8,222 nt of DNA from an uncultured Clostridia bacterium (GTDB taxonomy: Bacteria > Bacillota > Clostridia > Christensenellales > UBA1242), in NCBI GenBank assembly GCA_937900575.1, contig CALCEI010000118.1, positions 1 through 8,222 on the forward strand, written 5' to 3'. This document shows, in pieces, positions 1 to 5,828 of this stretch (its first letter is position 1; each line of letters opens with the position of its first letter). The notes beneath the pieces are model-generated. The model was not told where the DNA came from and ran no database searches. It saw nothing but the letters and a program-made list of their open reading frames with translations. The translations under genes were made by a program, and so were the position numbers.

Positions 1-6
1 TCCTTT
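1..6 (-). promoter_or_regulatory. Ribosome binding site of a gene beginning just outside the left edge
   Basis: On the minus strand the last bases of the window read AAAGGA, a plausible Shine-Dalgarno sequence. It lies 10 to 15 bases downstream of the TATAAT of the MerR-type promoter at 16-46. A start codon would be expected within about ten bases beyond the edge. Because the predicted transcript start is near position 9, the leader would be very short, which is common for genes under MerR-family control. The gene itself is not visible. Confidence 0.45.
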
Positions 7-15
7 GTTATCTGC

Positions 16-46
16 ATTATAACCCTAAAGTTGACTTTAGAGTCAA
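16..46 (-). promoter_or_regulatory. Promoter with MerR-family architecture (19 bp spacer containing a dyad)
   Basis: Read on the minus strand, TTGACT (46-41) is followed after exactly 19 bp by TATAAT (21-16). The spacer is filled by a palindrome. The perfect core is CTAAAG-TCAA-CTTTAG (40-25), and extending it gives ACTCTAAAG-TCAA-CTTTAGGGT (43-22), which matches in 8 of 9 pairs. A 19 bp spacer with a dyad centred between the hexamers is the hallmark of promoters controlled by MerR-family activators, which untwist the over-long spacer to let sigma-A polymerase engage. The controlled gene lies beyond the left edge and could be the regulator itself or a target such as an efflux pump or oxidoreductase. 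The effector cannot be told from the operator. Confidence 0.75.
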
Positions 47-65
47 TAGTTTTTTAAATTTTTTT

Positions 66-97
66 TAAAAAATAAAAAAGCGCCAAAAAAGACGCTT
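66..97 (-). terminator. Intrinsic terminator ending the yajC transcript
   Basis: On the minus strand AAGCGTC (97-91), a loop of six T, and GGCGCTT (84-78) form a 7 bp stem with one T-G wobble pair. The tract TTTTATTTTTT follows directly. The stem begins on the yajC stop codon (98-96), so the hairpin overlaps the end of the gene. This is a standard Rho-independent terminator. It closes the operon before the next promoter, so whatever lies downstream is expressed separately. Confidence 0.88.
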
Positions 98-533
98 ACT
101 TTTTACTTGATTTTTTACCTTTGGCCTTGTTTGATTTGGTTGCAGGTTTTGTTTGTTTAACTTCTGCTTGTGCTTCTGTTGATTCGGCAACTTTTTCTTC
201 TTTTACTTCTTCAACTTTAACTTCTTTTTTTGCTTCGGCAGTTGCTGGTTTTTGGTCTTTACCAAACACATAATAAATTGAATTTGCGTGTACTGTAAAG
301 TAACCAACGTTTGCTCCGTGGCCAGATTTAAGTACAAAGTACTTATATCCTTCTTCTTCGTAAGATTCTTCAACAAAACCAATCATGCCGGTATCTGTCA
401 TAACCTTATCACCTTTTTTAAGGTCAGCACGCATTGTGCCAAGGTCTTCATTATACTTTTTTCTTCTAACAAAAGTTATTACAAAGTAAACCAAAATTAA
501 GCCAATTAAAACAGCAAATAATGCAATTTCCAT
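96..533 (-). CDS. yajC: YajC, Sec translocon accessory subunit with a charged C-terminal tail
   Basis: YajC is a small single-pass membrane protein that associates with SecDF and the SecYEG translocon. The 145-residue product has one N-terminal membrane segment (about residues 3-21), a basic FVRRKK stretch on its cytoplasmic side, then the family's compact beta domain with LKKGDKVMTDTGMIG (38-52). The usual RPQ after the helix is not present. Residues from about 93 to the end form a low-complexity tail rich in Lys, Glu, Ala and Thr, making the protein longer than the usual roughly 85-110 residues. The ATG at 533 was chosen because GGAGGG lies four bases upstream and it places the helix at the N-terminus. 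An earlier in-frame start at 569 would lie inside the promoter region. The gene has its own promoter 108 bp below tgt and its own terminator, so secD does not follow directly. Confidence 0.9.
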   Translation of the reverse strand: MEIALFAVLIGLILVYFVITFVRRKKYNEDLGTMRADLKKGDKVMTDTGMIGFVEESYEEEGYKYFVLKSGHGANVGYFTVHANSIYYVFGKDQKPATAEAKKEVKVEEVKEEKVAESTEAQAEVKQTKPATKSNKAKGKKSSKK

Positions 534-537
534 AATT

Positions 538-543
538 CCCTCC
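538..543 (-). promoter_or_regulatory. Strong ribosome binding site that sets the yajC start
   Basis: The minus strand reads GGAGGG followed by AATT and ATG. This near-perfect anti-16S match places the start at 533 and argues against the in-frame codon 12 residues upstream at 569. Confidence 0.85.
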
Positions 544-554
544 AAATTTTTATC

Positions 555-583
555 ATTGTAACAAAGCACCGAACTTTAGTCAA
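555..583 (-). promoter_or_regulatory. Sigma-A type promoter for yajC
   Basis: On the minus strand TTGACT (583-578) is separated by 17 bp from TACAAT (560-555). Both hexamers differ from consensus at one position and the spacing is optimal. The start would fall near 548, giving a leader of about 15 bases that contains the GGAGGG ribosome site. I see no convincing terminator in the 108 bp between tgt and yajC, so yajC may receive both read-through from the long operon and its own transcript. Confidence 0.72.
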
Positions 584-641
584 ACCTTTTTGTAAGTGCA
601 AAGCAAATTTTTATGTTACAATTTGTTTTATTTTATCAAAT

Positions 642-1766
642 TTAATTTTCAATGCCATATTTAGTGTAAAATTCTTTTTTAAATTCCAAAAATCTATCTT
701 CATTTATGGCCTTACGCATATCTTCCATCATTTTAAGTGAGAATCTTATGTTGTGTAAACTAAGAAGTCTTGCACCCAAAATTTCATTACACATCACAAG
801 GTGATGTAAATATGCTTTTGTGTGATTTTTGCAACAATAACAATCACATTCATCATCAAGTGGACTAAAATCTTCTTTGTATTTTGCGTTTTTAAGGGTT
901 ACTTTGCCATGACTTGTCATTGCCAAACCATTACGTGCCACTCTTGTTTGCAAAACACAATCAAACATATCAATTCCACGTTCCACACTTTCAAAAATAT
1001 AATCTGGCGTTCCAACACCCATCATATATCTTGGCATGTTTTCCGGATAATGCCCTTTCATGCAATCCAACATCTCAATCATGGTTTCTTTTGTTTCGCC
1101 AACAGAAAGTCCACCAATTGCAATGCCACATTTACAGTATTTTTTTGTTTCTTCTAAACTTTTAAGGCGCAAATCTTTATAAAAATTGCCTTGCACAATT
1201 GGGAACAGCAATTGGTCTTCATTTTTGTGTGCTTTAACACATCTATCAAGCCAATTTAAAGTTCTATTCATGGCAACTTCTGCTTCTTTGTGTGTAATTT
1301 CAGGTGGTGTGCAAACATCAAAAGCCATAATTATATCTGCACCCAAATTGTTTTCAATTTCAATTGCTTTTTCTGGGCTAAAAAACATTTTGGCGCCAGA
1401 TAAGTGGTTTTTAAATTCCACACCATCATCTGTAATTTTACGGCAGTCTGCCAAGGAAAACACTTGGAAGCCACCACTGTCTGTAAGCATTGGACGGTTA
1501 AAGTTCATAAACTTATGCACTCCACCTGCTTTTTTAACAAGTTCATCGCCTGGGCGAATGTGTAAATGATAAGTGTTTGCCAAAATTATTTGTGCGCCAA
1601 CATCGTATAAGTCATCGCTTGTCAAACTTTTAACCGTTGCAAGCGTACCAACAGGCATGTAAACGGGTGTAAAAATATCCCCGTGTGGAGTGTGCAACAC
1701 ACCGGTTCGTGTACCACTATTTTTGTCTACGTGTAGAACTTCAAAACTAAACTTTTCCTTCTTCAT
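642..1766 (-). CDS. tgt: tRNA-guanine transglycosylase (queuosine biosynthesis)
   Basis: Tgt swaps guanine 34 of GUN-anticodon tRNAs (Tyr, His, Asp, Asn) for preQ1, the step before QueA acts. The 374-residue protein is full length. Visible elements are the general acid/base Asp96 in TDSGGFQVFSL, the substrate-binding Asp150 in AFDVC, Gln192 in VQG, the GGLSVGE loop (218-224), and the nucleophile Asp269 in DMFDCV. The zinc site is Cys307, Cys309, Cys312 and His338. Val222 in the GGLSVGE loop is the bacterial residue (Gly in eukaryotes), which fits preQ1 rather than queuine as substrate. Some conserved positions differ: Val151 replaces the usual Glu after Asp150, Asn194 replaces Gly in VQGG, and LQTR replaces LPTR. 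The ATG has AAAGG upstream, inside the last codons of the PQ-loop gene, which it overlaps by 20 bp. Translation is therefore likely coupled. Confidence 0.97.
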   Translation of the reverse strand: MKKEKFSFEVLHVDKNSGTRTGVLHTPHGDIFTPVYMPVGTLATVKSLTSDDLYDVGAQIILANTYHLHIRPGDELVKKAGGVHKFMNFNRPMLTDSGGFQVFSLADCRKITDDGVEFKNHLSGAKMFFSPEKAIEIENNLGADIIMAFDVCTPPEITHKEAEVAMNRTLNWLDRCVKAHKNEDQLLFPIVQGNFYKDLRLKSLEETKKYCKCGIAIGGLSVGETKETMIEMLDCMKGHYPENMPRYMMGVGTPDYIFESVERGIDMFDCVLQTRVARNGLAMTSHGKVTLKNAKYKEDFSPLDDECDCYCCKNHTKAYLHHLVMCNEILGARLLSLHNIRFSLKMMEDMRKAINEDRFLEFKKEFYTKYGIEN

Positions 1767-2034
1767 TGTTACCTTTTTTCTTAAATTTATAAAATGCCAA
1801 AATTAATGCATCAACAAGCACCATCAATGCCAAATCAATAACTGTACCAATATAAACAATTATATCTTGTGGACTTGTAAAAATGTAAAGTGACCAACAA
1901 ATTAAACCAATTGTTGAAATTGCGTGTGCCCATAAACTATAATCATTGCTGGATTTTGTTTTAATCAACTTAAAAACCTGTGGTGCTGTGCAGACGTAAC
2001 TGCAAATGTAATAAAGCGTACAGAATATTGCCAT
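1747..2034 (-). CDS. PQ-loop (SemiSWEET-like) small membrane protein
   Basis: The 95-residue product has three predicted membrane helices (about 2-20, 34-53, 57-81) and a charged cytoplasmic tail. The PQ-loop signature is clear: Pro18-Gln19 in CTAPQVFKLIKTKSSNDYSLW-like context, near the end of the first helix and followed by KTKS. This length and layout match bacterial SemiSWEETs, which work as dimers and facilitate movement of sugars. Trp47 sits where the substrate Trp of characterised SemiSWEETs is expected. Counting the same offset (16 residues, from memory of the family), the partner Asn position is Gly63 here, so a sugar substrate is not assured. The start has AGGAGG four bases upstream, and that site shares bases with the queA stop codon. 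The 3' end overlaps tgt. Sitting inside the queA-tgt pair, it might move a queuosine precursor. That is inference only. Confidence 0.85.
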   Translation of the reverse strand: MAIFCTLYYICSYVCTAPQVFKLIKTKSSNDYSLWAHAISTIGLICWSLYIFTSPQDIIVYIGTVIDLALMVLVDALILAFYKFKKKGNNEEGKV

Positions 2035-2038
2035 ATTT

Positions 2039-2044
2039 CCTCCT
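2039..2044 (-). promoter_or_regulatory. Consensus ribosome binding site of the PQ-loop gene, overlapping the queA stop
   Basis: The minus strand reads TAGGAGGAAATATG: the TAG stop of queA supplies the first bases of AGGAGG, and the ATG follows four bases later. This suits termination-reinitiation coupling between queA and the PQ-loop gene. Confidence 0.8.
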
Positions 2045-3080
2045 ATTCAATAAACATTGCATCGCCGAAACTGAAAAAGCGATATTTTTCTTTTACAGCC
2101 GTTTTGTAAATTTCCATTGTATTTTCATAACCGGCAAAAGCAGAAACCAACATAATAAGTGTGCTTTTTGGCAAATGAAAATTTGTAATTAGTGCATCAA
2201 CAACTTTAAATTCATATGGTGGGTAAATGAATATGCTTGTGTCCCCTTCCATTTCTTTTAAAGGGTAACCAGATTTGCCAACTGTTTCCAAAGTTCTAAC
2301 CGAAGTTGTGCCAACGGCAACAACTCTACGTCCTTCTTGCTTTGCCTTGTTAATTTTGTCTGCAACAACTTGTGGCAACCTAAAATGTTCTGTGTGCATA
2401 TCATGTTTTGTTATGTCTTCATCTTTACATGGACGAAATGTACCAAGCCCAACATCAAGTGTAACTTCTGCAATTTCAACCCCCATATCTTGTAGTTTTT
2501 GCAAAAGTTCTTTTGTAAAGTGCAAACCAGCAGTTGGTGCTGCAGCACTACCTTCAACCTTGTTATAAACTGTTTGGTAACGTTCTTTATCTTTTAACTT
2601 TTCATGGATATAAGGTGGCAAAGGCATTGCTCCAACCCTATCCAAAATGTCTTCAAAAACACCATCATAAACAAAACTTACAATACGGTTTCCGTCTGGC
2701 AAAATTTCTTTTAATGTACAACTTAATTCTGTGGAAAAAACCAATTTCATGCCAAGTTTAACACGTTTGGCAGGTTTCATAAGAACTTCCCAATCGGTTA
2801 AATTTTTGCGTTTAAGCAAAAGCACTTCAACTTGTGTTCCGTTTTCTTTAACACCCATAAGTCTTGCTGGCAAAACACGTGTATTGTTAACCACAAGCAA
2901 ATCACCTTTACGCAAAAATTGTGTTATATCCTTAAAGTGCTGATGTTTGATTTCTTTGGTGTTTCTATCAAAAACCAACAACCTGCTTTCATCACGTTTT
3001 ACAAGTGGAGTTTGTGCAATAAGTTCTTCTGGCAAATTATAGTCATATATGGAAAGATGTGTGTAATCAACCTTATTCAT
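2043..3080 (-). CDS. queA: S-adenosylmethionine:tRNA ribosyltransferase-isomerase
   Basis: QueA transfers and rearranges the ribosyl group of S-adenosylmethionine onto preQ1 in tRNA, giving epoxyqueuosine, the step after Tgt. The 345-residue protein has the expected family blocks in order: YDYNLPEELIAQTPL with RDESRLLV near the N-terminus, GDLLVVNNTRVLPARL, the PLPPYI segment, YQTVYNKVEGSAAAPTAGLH, DVGLGTFRPC, VVAVGTTSVRTLET, the YPPYEFKVVDALITNFHLPKS region, and the C-terminal YRFFSFGDAMFIE. Length is normal for the family and no element is missing. The ATG at 3080 is preferred over an in-frame TTG at 3104 because GAGGA lies five to six bases upstream and the family begins shortly before the FDY-type motif. 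It overlaps the ruvB stop by 8 bp. No preQ1 riboswitch is visible before it. Confidence 0.97.
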   Translation of the reverse strand: MNKVDYTHLSIYDYNLPEELIAQTPLVKRDESRLLVFDRNTKEIKHQHFKDITQFLRKGDLLVVNNTRVLPARLMGVKENGTQVEVLLLKRKNLTDWEVLMKPAKRVKLGMKLVFSTELSCTLKEILPDGNRIVSFVYDGVFEDILDRVGAMPLPPYIHEKLKDKERYQTVYNKVEGSAAAPTAGLHFTKELLQKLQDMGVEIAEVTLDVGLGTFRPCKDEDITKHDMHTEHFRLPQVVADKINKAKQEGRRVVAVGTTSVRTLETVGKSGYPLKEMEGDTSIFIYPPYEFKVVDALITNFHLPKSTLIMLVSAFAGYENTMEIYKTAVKEKYRFFSFGDAMFIE

Positions 3081-4113
3081 CTTCTTCCTCGGTTGTTTCC
3101 ACAATCAAATTTTTTGGAACAGGTAAATGTAAATGCTCGTATGCCAATTTTGTAACCATTCTACCCCTGTTTGTACGCAAAACAAAGCCAAGTTGCAACA
3201 AATATGGCTCAACAATATCTTCAATGGTGGAAACTTCTTCGTTTGTTGTTGCTGCAAGTGTATCCAAACCCACAGGACCACCACCAAATTTTTCAATCAT
3301 TGCATGCAAAACACGTTTGTCCACAAAATCAAGCCCCAATTCATCAATATCCATAAGTTCCATGGCTCTTTTTGCATCTTCAACGTGAATTATATCTTTA
3401 TCTTCAACTTGCACAAAATCTCTAACACGTTTTAAAAGACGGTTTGCAATACGTGGTGTGCCCCTACTTCTGCGTGCAATTTCGTAAGTTGCATCTGCAT
3501 CAATGCTTACGTTTAAAATCCCAGCAGAACGTGTTATGATTTTTGCAATTTCTTCAACAGTATAAAGTTCCAAACGGCAAGAAATACCAAATCTATCACG
3601 TAATGGCCCACTTAAATTGCCAGCCTTTGTTGTTGCACCAATAAGTGTGAATGGTTGAATTTTAAGGCGCATGCTACGTGCACTTGGGCCTTTACCAACA
3701 ATAAAGTCTAACGCATAATCTTCCATGGCAGGATACAAAATTTCTTCCACAGATTTACTAAGTCTATGAATTTCATCAACAAACAACACATCATTGGTGT
3801 TAAGGTTTGTTAAAATTGCAGCCAAATCGGCAGCATTTTCAATGCTTGGTCCACTTGTCATTTTAATTTGACTTCCAATTTCATTTGCAATGATGTGGCT
3901 TAATGTTGTTTTTCCAAGTCCTGGTGGACCATAAAGCAAAACGTGGTCCAAACTCTCTTTACGCTTTTTTGCAGCAGAAATGTAAACTTTAAGGTTTGAT
4001 TTTATTTTTTCTTGTCCAACGTACTCGTCAAAAGACATTGGACGCAGTTTGTTTTCCACTTCCACATCACTCATTGTTTTTGTGCTGGATATAAATCTAT
4101 CTCTTTCTTCCAT
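3073..4113 (-). CDS. ruvB: Holliday junction branch migration ATPase RuvB
   Basis: RuvB is the AAA+ motor that forms hexameric rings on either side of RuvA and pumps DNA through Holliday junctions. The 346-residue protein shows Walker A GPPGLGKT (62-69), Walker B FVDEIHRL with Asp113-Glu114, the sensor 1 region GATTKAG (159-165), arginine finger Arg174 in LRDRFG, sensor 2 RGTPRIANRL (217-226), and the C-terminal winged helix with GGGPVGLDTLA (277-287). Lys163 stands where TTRAG has Arg in E. coli. Residue numbers for Asp113 and Arg174 coincide with E. coli. The ATG at 4113 is chosen because AGGAG lies five to six bases upstream. An open extension to 4218 would run into ruvA and adds residues unlike the family. 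The gap to ruvA is 16 bp, and the Glu-rich C-terminus carries the queA ribosome site. Confidence 0.97.
   Translation of the reverse strand: MEERDRFISSTKTMSDVEVENKLRPMSFDEYVGQEKIKSNLKVYISAAKKRKESLDHVLLYGPPGLGKTTLSHIIANEIGSQIKMTSGPSIENAADLAAILTNLNTNDVLFVDEIHRLSKSVEEILYPAMEDYALDFIVGKGPSARSMRLKIQPFTLIGATTKAGNLSGPLRDRFGISCRLELYTVEEIAKIITRSAGILNVSIDADATYEIARRSRGTPRIANRLLKRVRDFVQVEDKDIIHVEDAKRAMELMDIDELGLDFVDKRVLHAMIEKFGGGPVGLDTLAATTNEEVSTIEDIVEPYLLQLGFVLRTNRGRMVTKLAYEHLHLPVPKNLIVETTEEEDE
3078..3090 (-). promoter_or_regulatory. queA ribosome binding site embedded in the ruvB acidic tail codons
   Basis: The minus strand reads GAGGAAGAAGATG, where the last ATG is the queA start. In the ruvB frame the same bases encode Glu-Glu-Glu-Asp and the first base of a further Glu codon. 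The same 13 bases recur at the yebC junction (5826-5838). Confidence 0.8.
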
Positions 4114-4129
4114 TTCCACTCCTAAAAAC

Positions 4130-4720
4130 TTATTTGCCCATATTGTGCAAGGCTTTTGCAACAATTTCTTCTGCAGTGTCGCCTGCTTGGGCAACATCAC
4201 GTGCAATGCGCGTTGCATCGGTCTTGCTTAAGCCTAAACTTGTAAGCACAACAACTGCATCTTCAATGCTTTGATTTGCAGGTGATACATAAGTATCTGT
4301 TGGCAAAATATAATCAAATGGTTTAATTTTATCTTTAAGTTCAACAATAATGCGTTCTGCAGTCTTTTTGCCAATTCCTTTGCATGAGCCAATTACAGAA
4401 ACATCTTCGTTTACAATGCTGTTTATAATATCACTCATTTTTTCGCAAGAAAGAATTTGCAAAGCAGTTTTTGGGCCAACTCCTGAAACAGAAATAAGTT
4501 CCAAAAACAATTTCTTTTCTTCAGAAGAAGCAAAGCCATACAACGTCATTTCGTCTTCACGCACAACCATATAGGTAAAAATTTTAACTTCTTCATCAAG
4601 GTTTGGCAAATTGGTAAGACAAGAATTCGTAACAAAAACTTGCATTCCCACGCCACTACATTCGATGGTGACGGAATCCAAATCTTTATCTCTTAAAATA
4701 CCATGAACAAAATTAATCAT
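4130..4720 (-). CDS. ruvA: Holliday junction-binding protein RuvA
   Basis: RuvA tetramers hold the four-way junction open and load RuvB. The 196-residue protein has the three expected domains. The N-terminal OB fold (about 1-62) includes the acidic pin Glu55-Asp56 in REDEMTLYGF, matching E. coli numbering. Two helix-hairpin-helix motifs follow, SVSGVGPKTALQIL and CKGIGKKTAERIIVELK. A flexible linker (about 133-150) leads to the C-terminal RuvB-binding domain with SIEDAVVVLTSLGLS. Length is normal. The start has GAGG five to six bases upstream, just after the ruvC stop (gap 10 bp). Confidence 0.97.
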   Translation of the reverse strand: MINFVHGILRDKDLDSVTIECSGVGMQVFVTNSCLTNLPNLDEEVKIFTYMVVREDEMTLYGFASSEEKKLFLELISVSGVGPKTALQILSCEKMSDIINSIVNEDVSVIGSCKGIGKKTAERIIVELKDKIKPFDYILPTDTYVSPANQSIEDAVVVLTSLGLSKTDATRIARDVAQAGDTAEEIVAKALHNMGK

Positions 4721-4730
4721 AAAAACCTCA

Positions 4731-5216
4731 CTAAATGGAATTATCGCTCATAACACTGTTTGTTTGCATGTGGCAAATTGCAACTGCCAAGGCATCTGCA
4801 GCATCATCTGGTTTTGGTGTTGAGGCAAGCCCAAGCACATTTTTAACCATAAACTGCACTTGTTTCTTTTCTGCCCTGCCATTGCCTGTTAATGCTTGTT
4901 TAATTTGCAGTGGCGTATATTCAAACAACTTGTCAATATATTGTTTACATGCCACAATAAGCACTCCACGTGCTTCTGCAACCGGAATTGCAGTTGTGTT
5001 GTTTGTGTTATAAAACAACTCTTCCAAAGCAACATGGTCAGGTTTAAAAGTTTCCATCAATTCACAAGCAGCCTTATAAATTGTGTGCAAACGGCCACTT
5101 AAACTCATGGATTTTGGAGTTGTTATAACACCATAATCCAAAACTTTGCAACCTTCTGTTTCAATCACACCATAACCAATTATGTTGTAACCTGGGTCAA
5201 TACCTAAAACTTTCAC
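4731..5216 (-). CDS. ruvC: Holliday junction resolvase RuvC
   Basis: RuvC is the dimeric, magnesium-dependent endonuclease that cuts the junction symmetrically. In the 161-residue product the four catalytic acidic residues are visible: Asp7 in GIDPGY, Glu65 in ALEELFYNTN, and Asp138 and Asp141 in KPDDAADALA. The segment YTPLQIKQALTGNGRAEKKQV (from about residue 100) matches the family's DNA-contacting region. The start is a GTG at 5216 with AAGGGGG about six bases upstream. The family's N-terminus begins exactly here (KVLGIDPG), so no upstream ATG is needed. It is 15 bp below the unknown coiled-coil gene and 10 bp above ruvA. The GTG start may lower its output relative to ruvAB. Confidence 0.97.
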   Translation of the reverse strand: MKVLGIDPGYNIIGYGVIETEGCKVLDYGVITTPKSMSLSGRLHTIYKAACELMETFKPDHVALEELFYNTNNTTAIPVAEARGVLIVACKQYIDKLFEYTPLQIKQALTGNGRAEKKQVQFMVKNVLGLASTPKPDDAADALAVAICHMQTNSVMSDNSI

Positions 5217-5230
5217 ACCTAACCCCCTTT
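5217..5230 (-). promoter_or_regulatory. Ribosome binding site supporting the GTG start of ruvC
   Basis: The minus strand reads AAAGGGGGTTAGGT before GTG. The G-run pairs with the 16S tail in a usable register six bases upstream of the start. This supports GTG as the true start codon. Confidence 0.65.
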
Positions 5231-5231
5231 T

Positions 5232-5828
5232 TTACGCAGCAACTCTTTGCAAGTTGTTTATAAGCACGTTTATGCTACTGAACAATTCTGCAAAGGATAC
5301 ACTGTTTTTTTCCATATTGTTTTTCTTAACGTTATAATCAGCAATAAGGCATTCAATTTTTTCCAAAATGGCCTTAATAAGTTTAATTTGTTGATTGTAA
5401 CCTTTTTTGATTGTTACAGGTGTACCTTCCACACATGCAACTTTAAATGCTTTACAAAGTTCGCTAACTTCGTGGCGATATTGTGTTTTTAATGCGCCAC
5501 AATCCTTTAAGGCAATCCTATAAGTTGTGCAAACATGGTCTACTGTTTTGTTAATTTCCTCAACTTCAACGTTAAGGTGCTTGATTTTTGCACAATACTT
5601 TAAGTATGCATCTTGCCTTTCTTTCTTTTCAACTTCTGCAATGGCTTTTGCAATTGTGGATAAGTCATTTTTCTTATCAATCAACTGCTCATAGCACATT
5701 GGAAGATTGGACCTATTTTCTTCTGCCACCAACAAAGAAGAATTATAAAGTGAATACAAAGCTGAAAGTTTACTGCGGACATCTCCAAGCCTTTGAATTA
5801 TATCAAGCAAAACCGCATTATTCTCCAT
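5232..5828 (-). CDS. Uncharacterised helical coiled-coil protein between yebC and ruvC
   Basis: I do not recognise this 198-residue protein. It is predicted almost wholly helical and coiled-coil-like: long Lys/Glu/Ile/Leu-rich stretches (about 1-35, 50-95, 105-130 and 143-195), a single likely break near EGTPVTIKKGY (134-144), no signal peptide and no membrane segment. It has seven cysteines (45, 79, 100, 110, 125, 132, 160), high for a cytoplasmic protein, but no metal-binding spacing such as CxxC. The ATG overlaps the yebC stop by 11 bp and takes its ribosome site from yebC's last codons, so it is translationally coupled and a genuine gene rather than a chance frame. Base use is like its neighbours. 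The usual order in this phylum places ruvC directly after yebC, so this looks like a lineage-specific insertion. A DNA- or RNA-associated structural role would be speculation. Confidence 0.85.
   Translation of the reverse strand: MENNAVLLDIIQRLGDVRSKLSALYSLYNSSLLVAEENRSNLPMCYEQLIDKKNDLSTIAKAIAEVEKKERQDAYLKYCAKIKHLNVEVEEINKTVDHVCTTYRIALKDCGALKTQYRHEVSELCKAFKVACVEGTPVTIKKGYNQQIKLIKAILEKIECLIADYNVKKNNMEKNSVSFAELFSSINVLINNLQRVAA

Noticed and set aside
31..56. Plus-strand hairpin TTGACT-TTAG-AGTCAA with a nearby T run, possible terminator for a gene coming from the left
   Set aside because: The same bases form a much more specific minus-strand promoter with a 19 bp spacer and central dyad, and no plus-strand gene is visible. 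A double role cannot be excluded, but it is not needed.
604..625. CAAATT/AATTTG inverted repeat in the tgt-yajC gap as a terminator
   Set aside because: The stem is only six base pairs, nearly all A-T, and no T tract follows on the minus strand.
2035..3110. preQ1 riboswitch near queA or the PQ-loop gene
   Set aside because: The junctions are 8 bp overlaps or 8 bp gaps inside the operon, with no room for and no trace of the conserved preQ1-binding hairpin and A-rich tail.
3073..4218. Longer RuvB beginning at 4218 inside ruvA
   Set aside because: The extra 35 residues do not resemble RuvB N-termini, would overlap ruvA by about 90 bases, and have no ribosome site. The ATG at 4113 has AGGAG upstream.
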